NCBI GenBank assembly: GCA_017562135.1
Contig: QEYB01001405.1
Coordinates: 1 to 48,909, forward strand
Source: Dipylidium caninum
Taxonomy: Eukaryota; Platyhelminthes; Cestoda; Cyclophyllidea; Dipylidiidae
Direction: 5' to 3'
DNA length: 48,909 bases
In this document: in pieces, positions 1-13,085 of the stretch
Layout: each line of letters starts with the position of its first letter
Numbering within the stretch: the stretch's first letter is position 1
The notes under the pieces: generated by a model
What the model was told of the DNA's origin: nothing
What the model saw: only the letters and a program-made list of their open reading frames with translations
The model's database searches: none
Position numbers and translations under genes: made by a program

Positions 1-631
1 ACACTACTCATTCGGTCCACTTGCCCATCAGTATTGAGGGCGGGAGGGCGCCCTCCCTCCACCAAGCCTTCCTAACGCGATTGTAGCGCAGCACCTAGCC
101 AAGCGAATGTTAAGGCGAGGCCACACTAGGCCCCGCCTCAATATATCCCCCAGGCCGGGTATGCCTAAGGCCACGCACCTCCATCCATCGAAAGTGGCGC
201 CACACCTCCTCGGTGCTCTTGTCCGGTCAGTGAGTCCACGTCGACTGAACCAGTCTCCCCCCCCTGCAGACTGGGGAGGCTAATGGCGACCGGTGATAGC
301 GACTCTGTGGCACCACACAGCGCGAAAGGAAGAGCACACACGACCAGAGGTGACAATTGGCAGTTGCGATCCGCGGTGTCGCCGCGGGCGAAGTATCCAC
401 CAGTCAGGCGGAGAAGCAGTGCGATCGGTGGCACTCGACGCGAGCCCGGTTGGAGGCGGTCAACTACTGCCAACCCTGTCGAGAGGCTCTGCGCAAGACC
501 CCCGGTTCCCCGGAGACACGTTGGAGGACAGCGCGACCGTTCGACCAGCCACGCTCCGCGCCTTTGACCCAAGACCCCTTTACTCCCTCCCCATCGCCAC
601 CGCTATTCTATTTTCTCGTCTGCCATATAAT

Positions 632-827
632 GGGCCCGATCCTTCGATGGTAATGGCAATACGGAGGCCGACCCCGTGACGGGGGTTGAGCAAGCTCACA
701 GCACCCGTCCGGTTTGGAAAAAGATACAGGTAATTTCATGGTCCCAAAATTAGGGACCGTTGCAGAAATTACACTGCAAGCAAACAGATACTACACATTG
801 ATCTTACTCAGAGAGCCGAGAAGCGAT
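632..827 (-). ncRNA. U2: U2 snRNA gene copy 1
   Basis: First complete U2 copy in the window. The branch-point-recognition segment GTGTAGTATCTG and the IIb hairpin are intact. Nine net extra bases, mostly in homopolymers and including a base inserted in the Sm-site run, make it 196 nt rather than 187. This looks like consensus error more than a pseudogene. Confidence 0.85.
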
Positions 828-1706
828 AAAAGTCGCGCGCCTCCGAGAGGCGCCGCCTCGCCAGATCTCCACTTGCCCCCGTGACCCCGCCCCTTTCCTC
901 ACACTCAAGCCCGCTCACCGCGCCTCGCAACCGCAGGCTGCCGCCTCACAGCCCTCCCCTTGTAGCTACAGAGGCGGACCGCCTACTTGTCCGCTCTCCC
1001 CGCAGTCCAGGGCCTCCACCAGGGCTCCCGGGGCCTGTCTACAGACGCGGGCACACCCGACTACTCACTTCGGTCCACTTGCCCATCAGTAGTTTGCCAG
1101 GGCCGTGGAGGACGCGCCCTCCCTCCACCAGCCTAACGAGGACTTGGCGGTAGCGCGCCCTAGCCCGCAAGCGAAGGTAAGGCCGAGGGCCACACTGGCC
1201 CCTCCAATATACTCCCCACGGCGGGTTTTGCCTAAGCTCACGCACCTCCACTCAATCGAAGTGGCGCCCCACTCCTCGTCTCTTGTCCGTATTCGGTGCC
1301 ACCTTCACTCCGCGACTCGCAACCCGTCTCCCCCCCCCTCCCCACCCTTCAGACTGGGGTGGAGCAAATGGCGACACGGTGTGCGACTGTGAGCACACAC
1401 ACAGGGCGCGAAAAGGAGAGTGCGACCACGGGACCAGAGAGAACAATTGGCGGTGTGAGCGGGTGTTCTGCCGCCGGGCGAATTCCACCCGTGCGGAGAA
1501 GCAGTGCTTATCGAGTGGCAACCGAGCGCCACGTGTGAGGGCGGTCCAGTTGACCCTGGAGAAGGCGAACGCCGCACTTAGACGGCCGGAAGAGGACGAC
1601 CGTACGGAGGACAGCGGATCTGTCGGACCAGCACTGCTCGCGCCTTGACAGACCCCCACTCCCTCCCCTTCGCCACCGCTATTCTATTTTGCTTTGCCAT
1701 ATGAAT

Positions 1707-1890
1707 GGGCCGATCTCGAGGTAATGCAATACGAGGCCGACCCGTGACGGGTTGAGCAAGCTCACACACCGTCCGGGTTGGAAAAATACAGGTAATTTCA
1801 TTGGTCCCAAATTAGGGACCGTTGCAGAAATTACACTGCAAAGAAACAGATACTACACATGATCTTAGCTACAGAGAGCCGAGAAGCGAT
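1707..1890 (-). ncRNA. U2: U2 snRNA gene copy 2
   Basis: All U2 elements are readable: stem I, GTAGTA, IIa/IIb/IIc strands, Sm run, stems III and IV. It has one inserted base in the stem I region and small deletions in stems III and IV (184 nt). This is one of the better copies of block 1. Confidence 0.88.
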
Positions 1891-2740
1891 AAAGTCGCGC
1901 GCCTCGAGAGGCGCCGCCTCGCCAGATCTCCACTTGCCCCGTTGACCCGCCCTTCCTCACACTCAATGCCCGCTCACCGCGCCTCGCACCGCAGGCTGCC
2001 GCCTCACACGCCCTCTCTTGGCTACGAGGCGGACCGCCGACTGTGTCCGCCTTCCCCAGTTCCAGGGCCTCCCACGCGGGCTCCCGGGCCTGTCTACAGA
2101 CGCGGCACACACTACTCACTTCGTCCACTTTGCCCATCAGTAGTTGAGGGCCGTGGAGGGGCGCGCCCTCCCTCACCAGTGGCCTAACGAGGACTTGGGG
2201 TAGCGCGCCCTAGCCAAGCGAATAAGGTAAGGCGAGGCAGGCCACACTGCACCCCTCTCCCAATATACTCCCCAGGCGGCGTTTTGCTAAGCCACGCACT
2301 CCACTCAATCGAAGGGTGGCGCGCCCACCTCCTCGTCTCTTGTCCGTGGTGTGCCACTCCCGCGACTGCAACCCGTCTCCCCCCCCCTCAGACTGGGGCA
2401 ATGGCACACGGTGTGCGACTGTGCGCACCACACAGGCGCGAAAGGAGAGGCGACCACGGACCAGAGGACAATTGGCAGTGAGCCGGAGTGTCTGCCGCGG
2501 GGCGAATTCCCACCAGTCAGGCGGAGAGCAGTGCGATCGAGTGGCACCGAGCGCCACGGTGGAGGCGTGTCAACATTGCACCCTTGGAGAAAGGCGGCCG
2601 CCAAGGGGAAACGGGCCGGAGGACGACCGTAGGACGTACGGAGGACACGGACGTCGGACCAGCACTGCTCCGCGCCTTGACCAGACCCCCATCCCTTCCC
2701 CTTCGCCACCGGCTATTCTATTTTGCTTTGCCATATGAAT

Positions 2741-2936
2741 GGGCCGATCCTCGAGTAATGCAATACGAGCCGACCCCGTGGACGGGCGTTTGAGCAAGCT
2801 TCACCAGCACCCGTCCGGGTTGGAAAAAATACAGGTAATTTCATTGGTCCCAAATTAGGGGACCGTTGCAGAAATTACACTGCAAAGAAACAAGATACTA
2901 CACATGATCTATAGCTCAGTAGAGCCGAGAAGCGAT
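2741..2936 (-). ncRNA. U2: U2 snRNA gene copy 3
   Basis: Complete U2 with about nine net inserted bases, including extra bases in the Sm run and around GTAGTATCT. The order of elements is unchanged. Confidence 0.85.
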
Positions 2937-3689
2937 AAAGTCGCGCGCCTCCGAGAGGCCACGCCGCCTCGCCAGATCTCACTTGCCCTCGTGACCTCGC
3001 CCTTCCTCACACTCAGGCCCGCTCACCGCGCCTTCGCACCGCAGGCTGCCGCCTCACACGCCTCCCTCTTGGCTACGAGGCGGACCGCCGACTTTGTCCG
3101 CTTCCCCCAGTCCATAGGGCCTCCACCCGGCTCCCGGGCTGTCTACAGACGCGGGCACACACTACTCACTTCGGTCCACTTGCCCATCAGTAGTGTAGGC
3201 CGTGGAGGGGCGCGCCCTCCCCCTCCACCAGCCTAACGAGGACTTGGGGTAGCCGCCCTAGCCCAAGCGAAGGTAAGGCGAGGGCCACACTGCCCCCTTC
3301 CAATTATACTCCCCAGGCGGGTTTGCCTAAGGCTCACGCACCTCACTCATCGAGTGGCGCCACCTCCTCGTCTTTTGTCGTGTTGCACCTCCCGCGACTG
3401 CAACCCGTCTCCCCCCCCCCCTACACTAGGGGGCAATGGCGACACGGTGTGCGACTGTGCACCACACAGCGCGAAAAAGAGAGGCGAACCACGACCAAGA
3501 GGAAATTTGCCAGGAGCGGGTGTCTGCGCGGGCCGAATTCCACAGAACAGGCGGAGAGCAAGTGCGTCGAGGTGAACCGAGCCAACGGTGGAGGCGGTCA
3601 ACATTGCACCCTGAGAAAGGCGGCCGCAAGACGGCCGGAATGGACGACGAGAGGACGTACGGAGGGGCGACAGCGGACTCGCCACCCGT

Positions 3690-4030
3690 CTCCCCCCCCC
3701 TTCGCTTGCTCTGATGCCACTGTGAGTTGGTCCTAAGAAGTTCCCCCACTCCACCACACAGGCGCGTGAAAGGAGATAAAGTTTCTAGACTTTGACCAAT
3801 TGGCAGTGATCGGTTCGAGGTAATGCGAAATCTCCACCAGGACGGGAGATGCAGTGCGATCACAGACAGACAGATGCCCACCATGGGACCACCCTAGTCC
3901 GGTTGGAGCGCCACGAAAGTGGCGTCAGGCTAATTTCACCTAGGTCCGACAACATTTTGGCGAAGTATTAGAACCGTTTAGCAAAATTACACTGCTCGAC
4001 CCAGACCCCACTCCCTCCCTCGCCACGCCT
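3690..4030. other. Scrambled extra segment inside the array
   Basis: The interval between U2 copies 3 and 4 is about 1,345 bp, some 330 bp longer than a normal unit. The surplus contains short out-of-order pieces of the unit. There is a GAGGTAATGC piece of U2 stem IV, a TAATTTCA piece of the IIc strand, and a repeated CCAGACCCC..CTCCCTCC motif that normally occurs once before the U2 3' end. No foreign gene is visible. Confidence 0.55.
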
Positions 4031-4085
4031 ACCCCATTCCGCTCTGCCCTTCGCCACCGCTATTTATTTTGCTTTGCCATAGAAT

Positions 4086-4261
4086 GGCCGATCTCGAGTA
4101 ATGCAATACGAGGCCGACGTTGACGGTGATTGAGCAAGCTCACAAGCAACCCGTCGGGTTGTGGGAAAAATACAGCGGTCCCAAATATACGGACCGTTGC
4201 AGAATTACAATGCAAGAACAGTTACTAACAGATCTAGCTTCAGAGAGGCCGAGAAGGCGAT
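4086..4261 (-). ncRNA. U2: U2 snRNA gene copy 4, damaged
   Basis: Recognisable U2, but the strand that forms the distal side of stem IIc (GAAATTAC in other copies) is missing, and the branch-recognition segment is altered. It reads as 176 nt. It is either a defective copy or badly resolved sequence, and it lies next to the scrambled segment at 3,690-4,030. Confidence 0.7.
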
Positions 4262-5077
4262 AACAAGTCCGCAGTCCAGAGGCGCCGCTCGCCAGATCTC
4301 CACTTGCCCCGTGACCCGCCCTTCCTCAACACTCAAAGCCCGCTCACCGCGCCATCGCACCGCAGGCTGCGCCTCACACCCCCTCCCTCTTGGCTACGAG
4401 GCGGACCGCCGACTTGTCCGCCTTCCCCAGTCAGGGCCTCCACCGGGCTCCCGGGCCTGTCTACAGCGCGGCACACACTACTCACTTCGGTCCACTTGCC
4501 TTCATGCAGTAGTTGAGGGCCGTGGAGGGCGCCCCTCCCTCCACCAGCCTAACGAGACTTGGTGGTAGCGCGCCCTAGCCCAAGCGAAGGTAAGGACGAG
4601 GCCACATGGCCCCCTCCAATATACTCCCAGGCGGGTTTGCCTAAGCCACGCACCTCCACTCATCGAGTGGCGCCCACCTCCTCGTCTCTTGTCGTGGTGC
4701 CACTCCCGCGACTGCAACCCGTCTCCCCCCCCCCCCTCAGACTGGGGTGGCATTGGCGACCACGGTGTGCACTGTGGCACCACCACAGGCGCGAAAGGAG
4801 AGGCGACCACGACAGAGGGACAATTGGCAGTGAGCCGGGTGTCTGCCGCGGGCGAATTCCACAGTCAGGCGGAGAGCAGTGCGATCGAGTGGCACCTGAG
4901 CGCCACGGTGGAGGCGTCAACATTGCACCCTTGGAGAAGGCGGCCGCAAGACGCCTGGAGGACGACCGGAGGACAGGCGGACGTCGGACCAGCACATGCT
5001 CCGCTCCTCGCTTGACCAGACCCCCAGCCTCCCTCCCCTTCGCCACCGCTTATCTATTTTTGCTTTGCCATATGAAT

Positions 5078-5272
5078 GGGCCGGATGTGTGTGTGGAGGT
5101 AATGCAATACGAGGGCCGACCCGTGGACGGGGTTGAGCAAAGCTCACAGCACCCGTCCGGGTTGGAAAAATACAGGTAATTTCATTGGTCCCAATTAGGC
5201 GACCGTTGCAGAAATTACACTGCAAAGAACAGATACTACACATTGATCTAGCTCAGAGAGCCGAGAAGCGAT
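5078..5272 (-). ncRNA. U2: U2 snRNA gene copy 5
   Basis: Complete except that stem IV carries a GTGTGTGT-like insertion on its 3' strand (5,086-5,096), which would break the U2A'/U2B'' hairpin stem. The 5' half, with GTAGTA and the stem II region, is nearly perfect. Confidence 0.82.
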
Positions 5273-6123
5273 AAAGTCGCGCGCCTCGAGAGGCGCCGCC
5301 TCGCAGATCTCCACTTGCCCCGTGACCCGCCCTTCCTCACACTCAAGCCCGCTCACCGCGCCTCGCACCGCAGGTATGCTGCCGCTCACACGCCCTCCTC
5401 TTGGCTACGAGGCGGACCGTCCGACCTTGTCCCCGCCTTCCCCAGGTCGAGGGCCCTCCACCGGGCTCCCGGGCCTGTCTACAGACGCGGGCACACCACT
5501 ACTCACTTCGGTCCACTTGCCCATCAGTAGTTGAGGGCCGTGGAGGGGCGCGCCCTCCCATCCCACCAGCCTAACGAGGACTTGGTGGGGTAGCGCGCCC
5601 TAGCCCAGCGAACGGTTTTAAGGCGAGGCCACAACTGGCCCCCTCCAATATTAACTCCCAGGGCGGGTTTGCTAAGCCACGCACCCTCCACTCATCGATC
5701 GGTGGCGCCCACCTCCTCGTTCTTGTCCGTGGTGCCACCTCCGCGACTGACCAACCGGTCTCCCCCCCCCCCTCAGACTGGGGGCAATGGCGACACGGTG
5801 TGCGACTGTGCACCACACAGGCGCGAAAGGAGAGGCGACCACGACCAGAAGACAATTGGCAGTTGAGCCGTTGTGTTCTGCGCGGGCGAATTCCACCAGA
5901 CAGGGCGTTAGAGCAGTGCGATCGAGTGGCACCGAGCGCCACGGTGCGAGGCGGTCCAACATTGCACCCTGGAGAAGGCGGCCGCAAAGACTCGGCCGGA
6001 GGACGACCGGAGGACGTACGGAGGACAGCGGACGTCGGACCAGCACTGCTCCGCGCCCAATTGACCAGACCCCACTCCCGTCCCCTTCGCCACGCTATTC
6101 TATTTTTGCTTTGCCATATGAAT

Positions 6124-6323
6124 GGGCCGATCCTCGATGAGGTCGGTGCAATACGAGGCCGACCCGTGGACCTAGGGGTTTGAGCAAGCTCACAGCACCC
6201 GTCCGGTTGGAAAAATACAGGTAATTTTCATTGGTCCAAAGTTAGGACCGTTGCAGAAATTAACACTGCCAAAGAACAGATACTACACATGATCTTAGCT
6301 CAGAGAGCCGAGTAAAGGCGGAT
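6124..6323 (-). ncRNA. U2: U2 snRNA gene copy 6
   Basis: Complete U2 of about 200 nt with disturbed ends. Extra bases occur in the stem IV loop region, and the 5' terminal GCGAT/GAGAAG block is altered. The branch-recognition segment and stem IIb are readable. Confidence 0.78.
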
Positions 6324-7189
6324 TTAAAGTCGCGCGCCTCCGAGAGGCGCCGCCTCGCCAAGATCTCCACTTTGCCCTGACCCGCCCTTCCTCACACCTC
6401 AAGCCCGCTCACCGCGCCTCGCACCGCAGGCTGCCGCCTCACACGCCCTCCCTCCTTGGCTACGAGGCGACCGCCGCACTTGTCCGCCTTCCCCAATCCA
6501 GGCCTCCACCGGGCTCCCGGGCCTGTCTAACAGACGCGGGCACACACTACTCACTTCGGCCACTTGTCCCATCAGTAGTTGAGGGCCGTGGTTGAGGGGC
6601 GCGCCCTCCCTCCACCAGCCTAACGAGGACTTGGCTAAGGTAGCGCGCCCTTAGCCCAAGGTTGCGCTCGAAGGTAAGGCGAGGCCACACTGGTCCCCCT
6701 CCAATATACTCCCCAGCGGTTTGCCTAAGCCACGCACCTCCACTTATCGGACGAGTGGGGCCCACCTCCTCGTCTCTTGTCCGTGGTGCCCATCTCCCCG
6801 CGACTGCAACCCGTCTCCCCCCCCCCCCCCTCAGACTGGGGGCAATCTTTTGGCGACACGGTGTGCGACTGTTTGGCACCACACAGGCGCGAAAGGAGAG
6901 GCGACCACGGGACCAGAGCAATTGGCAGTGAGCCGGGTGTCTGCCGCGGGGGCGAATTCCACCAGACTAGTTTCACGCGGTGAGCAGTGCGATCGATGGC
7001 ACCGCAGCGCCACGGTGGAGGCGGTCAACATTGCACCCTGAGAGAAGGCGGCCGCAAGACGGCCGGAGGACGACGAGGACGTGCGAGGACAGCGGACGTC
7101 GGACCAGCACTGCTCCGCGCCTTGACCAGACCCCCACTCCCTCCCTCTTCGCCATGACCCGCTATTCTATTTGCTTTGCCATATGAACT

Positions 7190-7397
7190 GGGCCCCTCCG
7201 ATCTCGAGTAATGCCAATAACGAGGCCGACCCGTGGACGGAGGTTGAGCAAGCTCACCAGCACCCGTCCGGGTTGGAAAAAATACAGGTAATTTCATTGG
7301 TCCCAAAAAATTAGGGACCGTTTGCACGAAATTTACACTATGCAAATGAACAGCTGATACTACACATGATCTTAGCTCAGATGAGCCGAGAAGCGAT
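7190..7397 (-). ncRNA. U2: U2 snRNA gene copy 7
   Basis: All elements are in order but about 21 extra bases are scattered throughout (208 nt), for example a six-A run in the IIb loop region. This is typical of insertion-type consensus errors. Confidence 0.78.
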
Positions 7398-8268
7398 AAA
7401 GTCGCGCGCCCTCCGAGAGGCGCCGCTGTCGCCCAGATCTCCACTTGCCCCGTAGACCGCCCTATCCTCACACTCAAGCCCGCTCACCGACGCCTCGCAC
7501 GCAGGCTGCCGCCTCACACGCCCTCCCTCTTGGCTCACGAGGCTCGCCGACTTGTCCGTTTCCTATCCCCCAAGTCCAGGTCCTTCCACCGGGCATCCCG
7601 GGCCTGTCTACAGACGCGGGGACACACACTACTCACTTCGGTTCCACTTGCCCATCAGTAGTTGAGGGCCGTGAGGGGTCGCGCCCTCCCTCCACCAGGC
7701 CTAACGAGGACTTGGGGTTTTAGCGCGCCCTAGCCAAGCGAACTGGTTAAGGCGAGGCCCACACTGGCCCCCCGTCCAATTACTACTCCCCAGGCGGGTT
7801 TGCCTAGCCACGCACCTCCACTCATCGAGGTGGCGCCCACCTCCATTCGTCTCTTGTCCGTCGGTTGCCACCTCATCCGCGACTGCAACCCGTCTCCCCC
7901 CCCCCCCCCTCAGACTGGGGCGCTAATGGCGACCGGTGTGCGCACTGTGACCACACAGGTCGCGAAAGGAGAGGCGACCACGGACCAGAGGACAATTGGC
8001 AGTGAGCCGGGTTGGTCTGCGCGGGGCTGAATTCCACCATCAGGCACGGTAGTAGACAGTGATGCGAATCGAGTGGCACCGTGGAGCGCCACGGTGGAGG
8101 CGGTCAACATTTGCACCCTGGAGAAGGCGGCCGCAAGACGGCCGGTGGACGACCGAGAGGACAGCTGATCGTCTCGACCTACACCTTTGCTCGGCGCCTG
8201 TCTGACGCAGAGAGCCCCACTTTCCCTCCCCTTGCCACCGCTATATTATTTTGCTTTGCCATATGAAT

Positions 8269-8464
8269 GGCCGATCCTCGAACTGGTAAATGCAATACGA
8301 GGCCGACCCCGTGGACGGGGTTGAGCAAGCTCACAGCACCCGTCCGGGTTGGAAAAATACAGGCTCTCTTTTCATTGTCCCAAATTTAGGACCGTTGCAG
8401 AAATTACACTGCAACAAAGAACAGATACTACACATGATCTTAGCTCAGAGAGCCGAGAAGCGAT
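8269..8464 (-). ncRNA. U2: U2 snRNA gene copy 8
   Basis: Readable U2. The IIc distal strand is replaced by a CTCTCTTTT-like stretch, so IIc could not form as written. The 5' domain with GTAGTA is intact. Confidence 0.76.
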
Positions 8465-9350
8465 AAAGTCGCGCGGCCTCCAGAGAGGCGCCGCCTCGCC
8501 AGATCTCCACTTGCCCGTGACCCGCCCTTTCCTTCACACTCAAGCCCGCTTCCATCGCACCGCAGGCTCCGCCTCACACCGCCCTCCCTCTTGTGCTACG
8601 AGGCGGACCGCCGACTTGTCCGCCTTCCCCCAGTCCAGGCGCCGTCCCACCGGGCTCCCGGGCCTGGTCTATCAGACGCGGGCACACACTACTCACTTCG
8701 TCCACTTGCCCATCATAGTTTCAGAGGCCGTGGAGGGGCGCGCCGCCTCTCCCTCCACCAGGCCTAACGAGGACTTGGGGTAGCGCGCCTCTAGCCCTCA
8801 AGCGAAGGTAAGGCGAGTCAGCCACACTGGCCCCTACATCCCAAACGTAATCCTCCCCAAGGACGGTTTGCGCCTAAGCCACCGCACTCATTCTGATTGC
8901 GCCCACCTCGCTTTTCTCGCTATTCTTGATAGTCTCGACGTGCCAGCCTCCCGGCGACTGCAACTGTTTCTCACGCCCCCCCCCCCCCTCCACCCCACAT
9001 ACCTCAGACTGTGGGGCAATGGTGCGAGCTCGGTGTGCGATTGTGGACCACGACCAGGCGCACAGGAGAGGCGACCCTGACCAGAGGACACATTGGGCAG
9101 TGAGCGGGTTGTCTGCCGCGGGGCGGAATTCCACCAGTCAGGCGTGAGGCAGTGGCGATCGAGTGGCATCGAGCGCCACGTTGGAGGCGTGTCATACACA
9201 CCTGGTAGAAGGCCGAGGCCGCAACACTCGGCCGTGAGGACACCCTGCAGCGGATCGATCGCACCAGCACGTCCGCGCCTGACCAGACCCCCACTCCCTC
9301 CCACCATGTCGGCACGCGCATTAATTCTATTTGCTCTTTGCCATATGAAT

Positions 9351-9527
9351 GGCCGATCCTGCGACGTGATTGCCAATACGAGGGCCGATCCCGTGGACGG
9401 GGAATTGAGCAGCTTCACAGCACCCGTCCAGTTGAAAAATACGCTTAATTTCATGATCCCGCTCTAGGTTTACACTGCCAAAAACAGATACTACACATGA
9501 CTTTTAGCTCAGGAGCCCGAGAGCCAT
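9351..9527 (-). ncRNA. U2: U2 snRNA gene copy 9, damaged
   Basis: U2 with the IIa/IIb region collapsed (about 9,451-9,480), so stems IIa and IIb are lost. The Sm run, stem III tip and branch-recognition segment remain. This is the first clearly degraded copy going rightwards in block 1. Confidence 0.65.
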
Positions 9528-10470
9528 AAAGGTCCGCTGCGCCCCGACAGGCGCCGCCTTCGCCAGATTCTCCACTCTGCCCGATGATCCCGCGCCCCTT
9601 CCTCACACTCAAGCCCCGCTCACCGCCCTTTCGCACCCGCAGGCTGCCGCCCTTCACACGCCCTCTTTTTGGCTCACTCAGGCCGCGACCGCCGACTCTG
9701 TCCGCCTTCACCCTCAGGGCCTCACACCGGACAGCTCCCGGCCTGTCTACAGTACGCTGGGCACACACGCTACTCACTTCGCTCCACTTGGCCCATCCAG
9801 TAGAATTGAGGGGCCGTGGCTAAGAGAGGCGCACGTCCCTCCATCTCATCTCTGGTCCTCTAACGAAGGATTGTCATCTGAAGGTTAGCGCTGCCCTTAG
9901 CCCCAGCGAAGGTACAGGCGGCGGCCACACTGGCCTCCCTCCAATATATCCCGTGGGTTTGGCCTAAGGACCAACGCACGTGTGTGAAGGCTGGCGCCTC
10001 CACCTCTCGTCTACTTCGTCTACGCGTTTGGTGCCCACCCTCCCCGCGACTGCAAACCAGTCTCCCCTCCTCCCTCCTCACCTCGTGGGCAACTCCGTGT
10101 TGCCGGACTGTTGACCACGACAGGCGCGAAAGCGAGAGGCCCGACACACGGACAGAGGAACAAATTGGCAGTGTAGCCGGTGTCCTGCCGCGCGGAGGCG
10201 AATTCCACCAGTCAGCGGTAGAGCAGTGCGATCTCGTGGTGCTCACCTTACGGTGGAGGCAGCCGTAGTACATTGGCACCAGTCAGAGAGAGGCATACGA
10301 GCCGCAAAGACCTCGGCACCGCGCGGACTGACCGGATAGGATCAGCGGAAGCGTCGTAGAGCCTCTCAAGCAATGCTCCGCGTCATTCCTTGAGCAAGCT
10401 TAAACCCCTCACTCCCTCCCTCCTCGCCAGCCGCTATTCTATTTTGCTTTGGCGATCATTGACTCATATG

Positions 10471-10675
10471 GGGCCGTGCTCGATTTTTAGGCTAATGCAA
10501 TTACCCGATATGGGTGATACCGTGGACGGGGTGGATGCAAGCATAGGCACCCGTCGAGATAGGACTCGTTCATATATATATAATAGATCCCCTAATTATG
10601 GGCACGCACGGGTTGCAGAAAATCTACTCATAAGCAGATACTTACCAGTGGATCTCTCGCCTGCAAGAGCAGCGG
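10471..10675 (-). ncRNA. U2 snRNA-like copy 10, degenerate
   Basis: Only parts of U2 are recognisable: GCTAATGCAA of stem IV, GTGGACGGGGT and CACCCGTC of stem III, GGGTTGCAGAAA of stem IIa and CAGATACTTACCAGTG of the branch region. A CATATATATATAATAG stretch replaces the Sm/IIc area. It could be a pseudogene or failed consensus. Confidence 0.5.
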
Positions 10676-11707
10676 AGACGCGTGTGTGCCGCGACACTCC
10701 GAGACGGGACCGCGACTTCGCTCACACTCTCCACTATGCCTCGTTTGCCCGCGCCTTCCATCAATCCAGCGTCTCATAGCCCCGTCTCTACCGCGAGCCT
10801 CGTCATTCCGCAGTATAGAAGCCGTCTTCCGCCCATCCTGCTTGATAAGCGGACCCGGACCGTACGTTGATACTGGCTCCGTGCTCCCGTCTTGACCGGA
10901 AGTATGGGCATTCCTAATACCCGTGTGCCCGGTGTATCCTGTTTTACCGCACACTCCAACTACCTTGTTCAGGTTCCACTTGACCCATCCCAGTAGTTGA
11001 GGGCCTGTGAGGGGCGCCGCCCTCCCTCCACCCAGGACCTCAACGAGGACGTTGGTAGCATCGATTCAAGGTTGCTAATATAGACTGAAAGCGCAAAGTT
11101 AAGGCCTAGACGCGAGGCCAATAGCCCCCTTCACAGTTATATTGCATTAGGGCGGGGTTTCGGCGTGAGCGAACGACATGCCACGTAGTCACTTTCGAAT
11201 GGTGGCGCGCCACCTCCTCTCTGCTTGATTCCCGTACGGTTGCCACCTCCAAGCGACTGCAGACCCGTCTCCCCGCTACCTCTCTGTGCCTCAGAGGCTC
11301 CGGGGCAATGGCGACACGGTGTGCGCACTGTCGGCATCTATCACAGGGCGCGAAAGGAGAGGCGACACGGATCCAAGAGGGACAATGTTGGCCAGTTAGA
11401 GCCTGCTGGTCAATTGTATTGACTCAGGGCACTGCAGTAATAGGGATATCGCAGTAAGGTACGAGTGGCAGTGGTGTGGATCGGTAAGTCGCGCAACGGC
11501 TAGCTAGCGCCATCCATGCTGTCAGGCGCGATTCAACATCATGACCTGAGGAAGCCGGCTCAAGTACTCAGAACCGAAGATGAACGACGGAGGAGCGTAT
11601 TCACGCGAGGGACATACCGCATGCTCCGCGCCTGACCAGTAGCCCCCCTCCACATCGCTCTCACCGTTTTCTTCCTCTCGGCGTCTTTGTCCAATAAATG
11701 ATGTGAT

Positions 11708-11919
11708 GGGGCGCTCTCCCGCCGCAAGTCACTCCCTCGCCGTCAGCGGTGGAACGGTGGCCTTTCGAGCAGCTCTACAAGACCCGTCCGGGTTGGATAA
11801 AAATATCAGGGTTAATTTCAATAATGTCCAAATTTAGGCGGACTGTTGCAGAAATTACATGCAAATAACAGATTATACACTGATCTCTTAGCTCAGACGA
11901 CGTCCCGAGAAAGTCTGAT
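11708..11919 (-). ncRNA. U2 snRNA-like copy 11, degenerate
   Basis: The 5' half is fairly well kept: GTTGCAGAAATTACA, the TGATCT..AGCTCAG block and CCGGGTTGG before the Sm run. The stem IV half is replaced by unmatched sequence. Confidence 0.5.
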
Positions 11920-12842
11920 AAGTCGCGCGCTCCGAGAGGCGTGCCGCCTCGCCATATCTCATCTTGCCCCGTGACCCGGCACCTTCCTCAACTCTCAAGT
12001 CCCGCTCACTCGCCTGCCTCGCAACGCAGGCTGCCGCCTCACTCTTCGCGCCTCTCTTTGGCTTAACGCCCGGCGGGACCTGCCGACTTGTCATATCCCC
12101 CAGTTTCAGGGCCGTCCACCTGCTCCCCGTGAAGCCCTCATGTCTACAGACGCTGGGCACAACACACTACTCCCTCTTCTGGTTTTATCAGTATGTGGTG
12201 AGCGATGGCTCGCTTGGAGGGTGCGCTGGTCGCCTCCCCTCCGACAGTTTGCCTGAACGTAGGAATTGGGAGGTTAGCGCGCACCTTAGCCCAGACGCGA
12301 AGGTTTAGGCTACACGGGCCACCACTGGCCCCCTCCGAATATACCTCCAGGGCTGGGTCTGCTAAGTCCTACGCCCCTGCCAGCTCATCGACAGCTCGCC
12401 CGTTCATTCCTCTGCTACTCCTCTGATCCGCTTCATGCCACCCGCCGATTGTACCACCGTCTCCCCTCCGACCCCTCTGACTTGGGATGTTTGTAAATGA
12501 TACGAACGTGATGCATAAGATAGCAGCTAACTCGTCGAAAAGGAAAGGCGAGCCAGCGGACAGCAGGACTCACCCAGTGCGAGTTGTCGGAGCCTGAGAA
12601 TGGAATAGAATATAGAATTCGGTCTTCACCCAGATCCAGGCTCGGAGGAAGTCAGCGCGATCGAGTGGCACCGAGCGCAGGTTTGGATGCGGTACAACAT
12701 ATGCACCCTGAGAAGGCGCGCGCAAGACGGGCCGAGGACTGAACCGCGAGGACGTTACGGAGGGAAGCGGGACGTTGGACCAGCACTGTCCCTCGCTCTG
12801 CTTATACCCCCTCCAAAATCCTCATCCCTTTCGCCGCGCTAT

Positions 12843-12860
12843 TCTCTCTCTCTCTCTCTA
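12843..12860. repeat. CT dinucleotide run
   Basis: A (CT)n run of about eight repeats sits where intact units have the AT-rich element just past the U2 3' end. It is seen in this unit only; a related (CT)n patch lies at 14,062-14,072. Confidence 0.8.
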
Positions 12861-12868
12861 AGATAGTT

Positions 12869-13085
12869 GGCCGTATCTCTCATGTTCTCGTGCTACTGCA
12901 ATTATTACGGAGGTCACCCGACCCTGTCGACGGGGTGTTGAGCAAGCTCACAGTATCTGAGGTTGCGATACAGGTTAAGTTTCATGGGGTCCAAATTAGG
13001 ACGTTTGCAAGAATAATTACACTGCAGAAAGAACAGCTTATGCATCTGACAATTGTCTAACGCATCGTGGTAGCTCACGATACGT
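12869..13085 (-). ncRNA. U2 snRNA-like copy 12, degenerate
   Basis: The order of elements still follows U2: GACGGGGTGTTGAGCAAGCTCACAG, then GGGGTCCAAATTAGGAC and ATTACACTGCA. The branch-recognition and 5' terminal segments are no longer readable. Confidence 0.45.
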
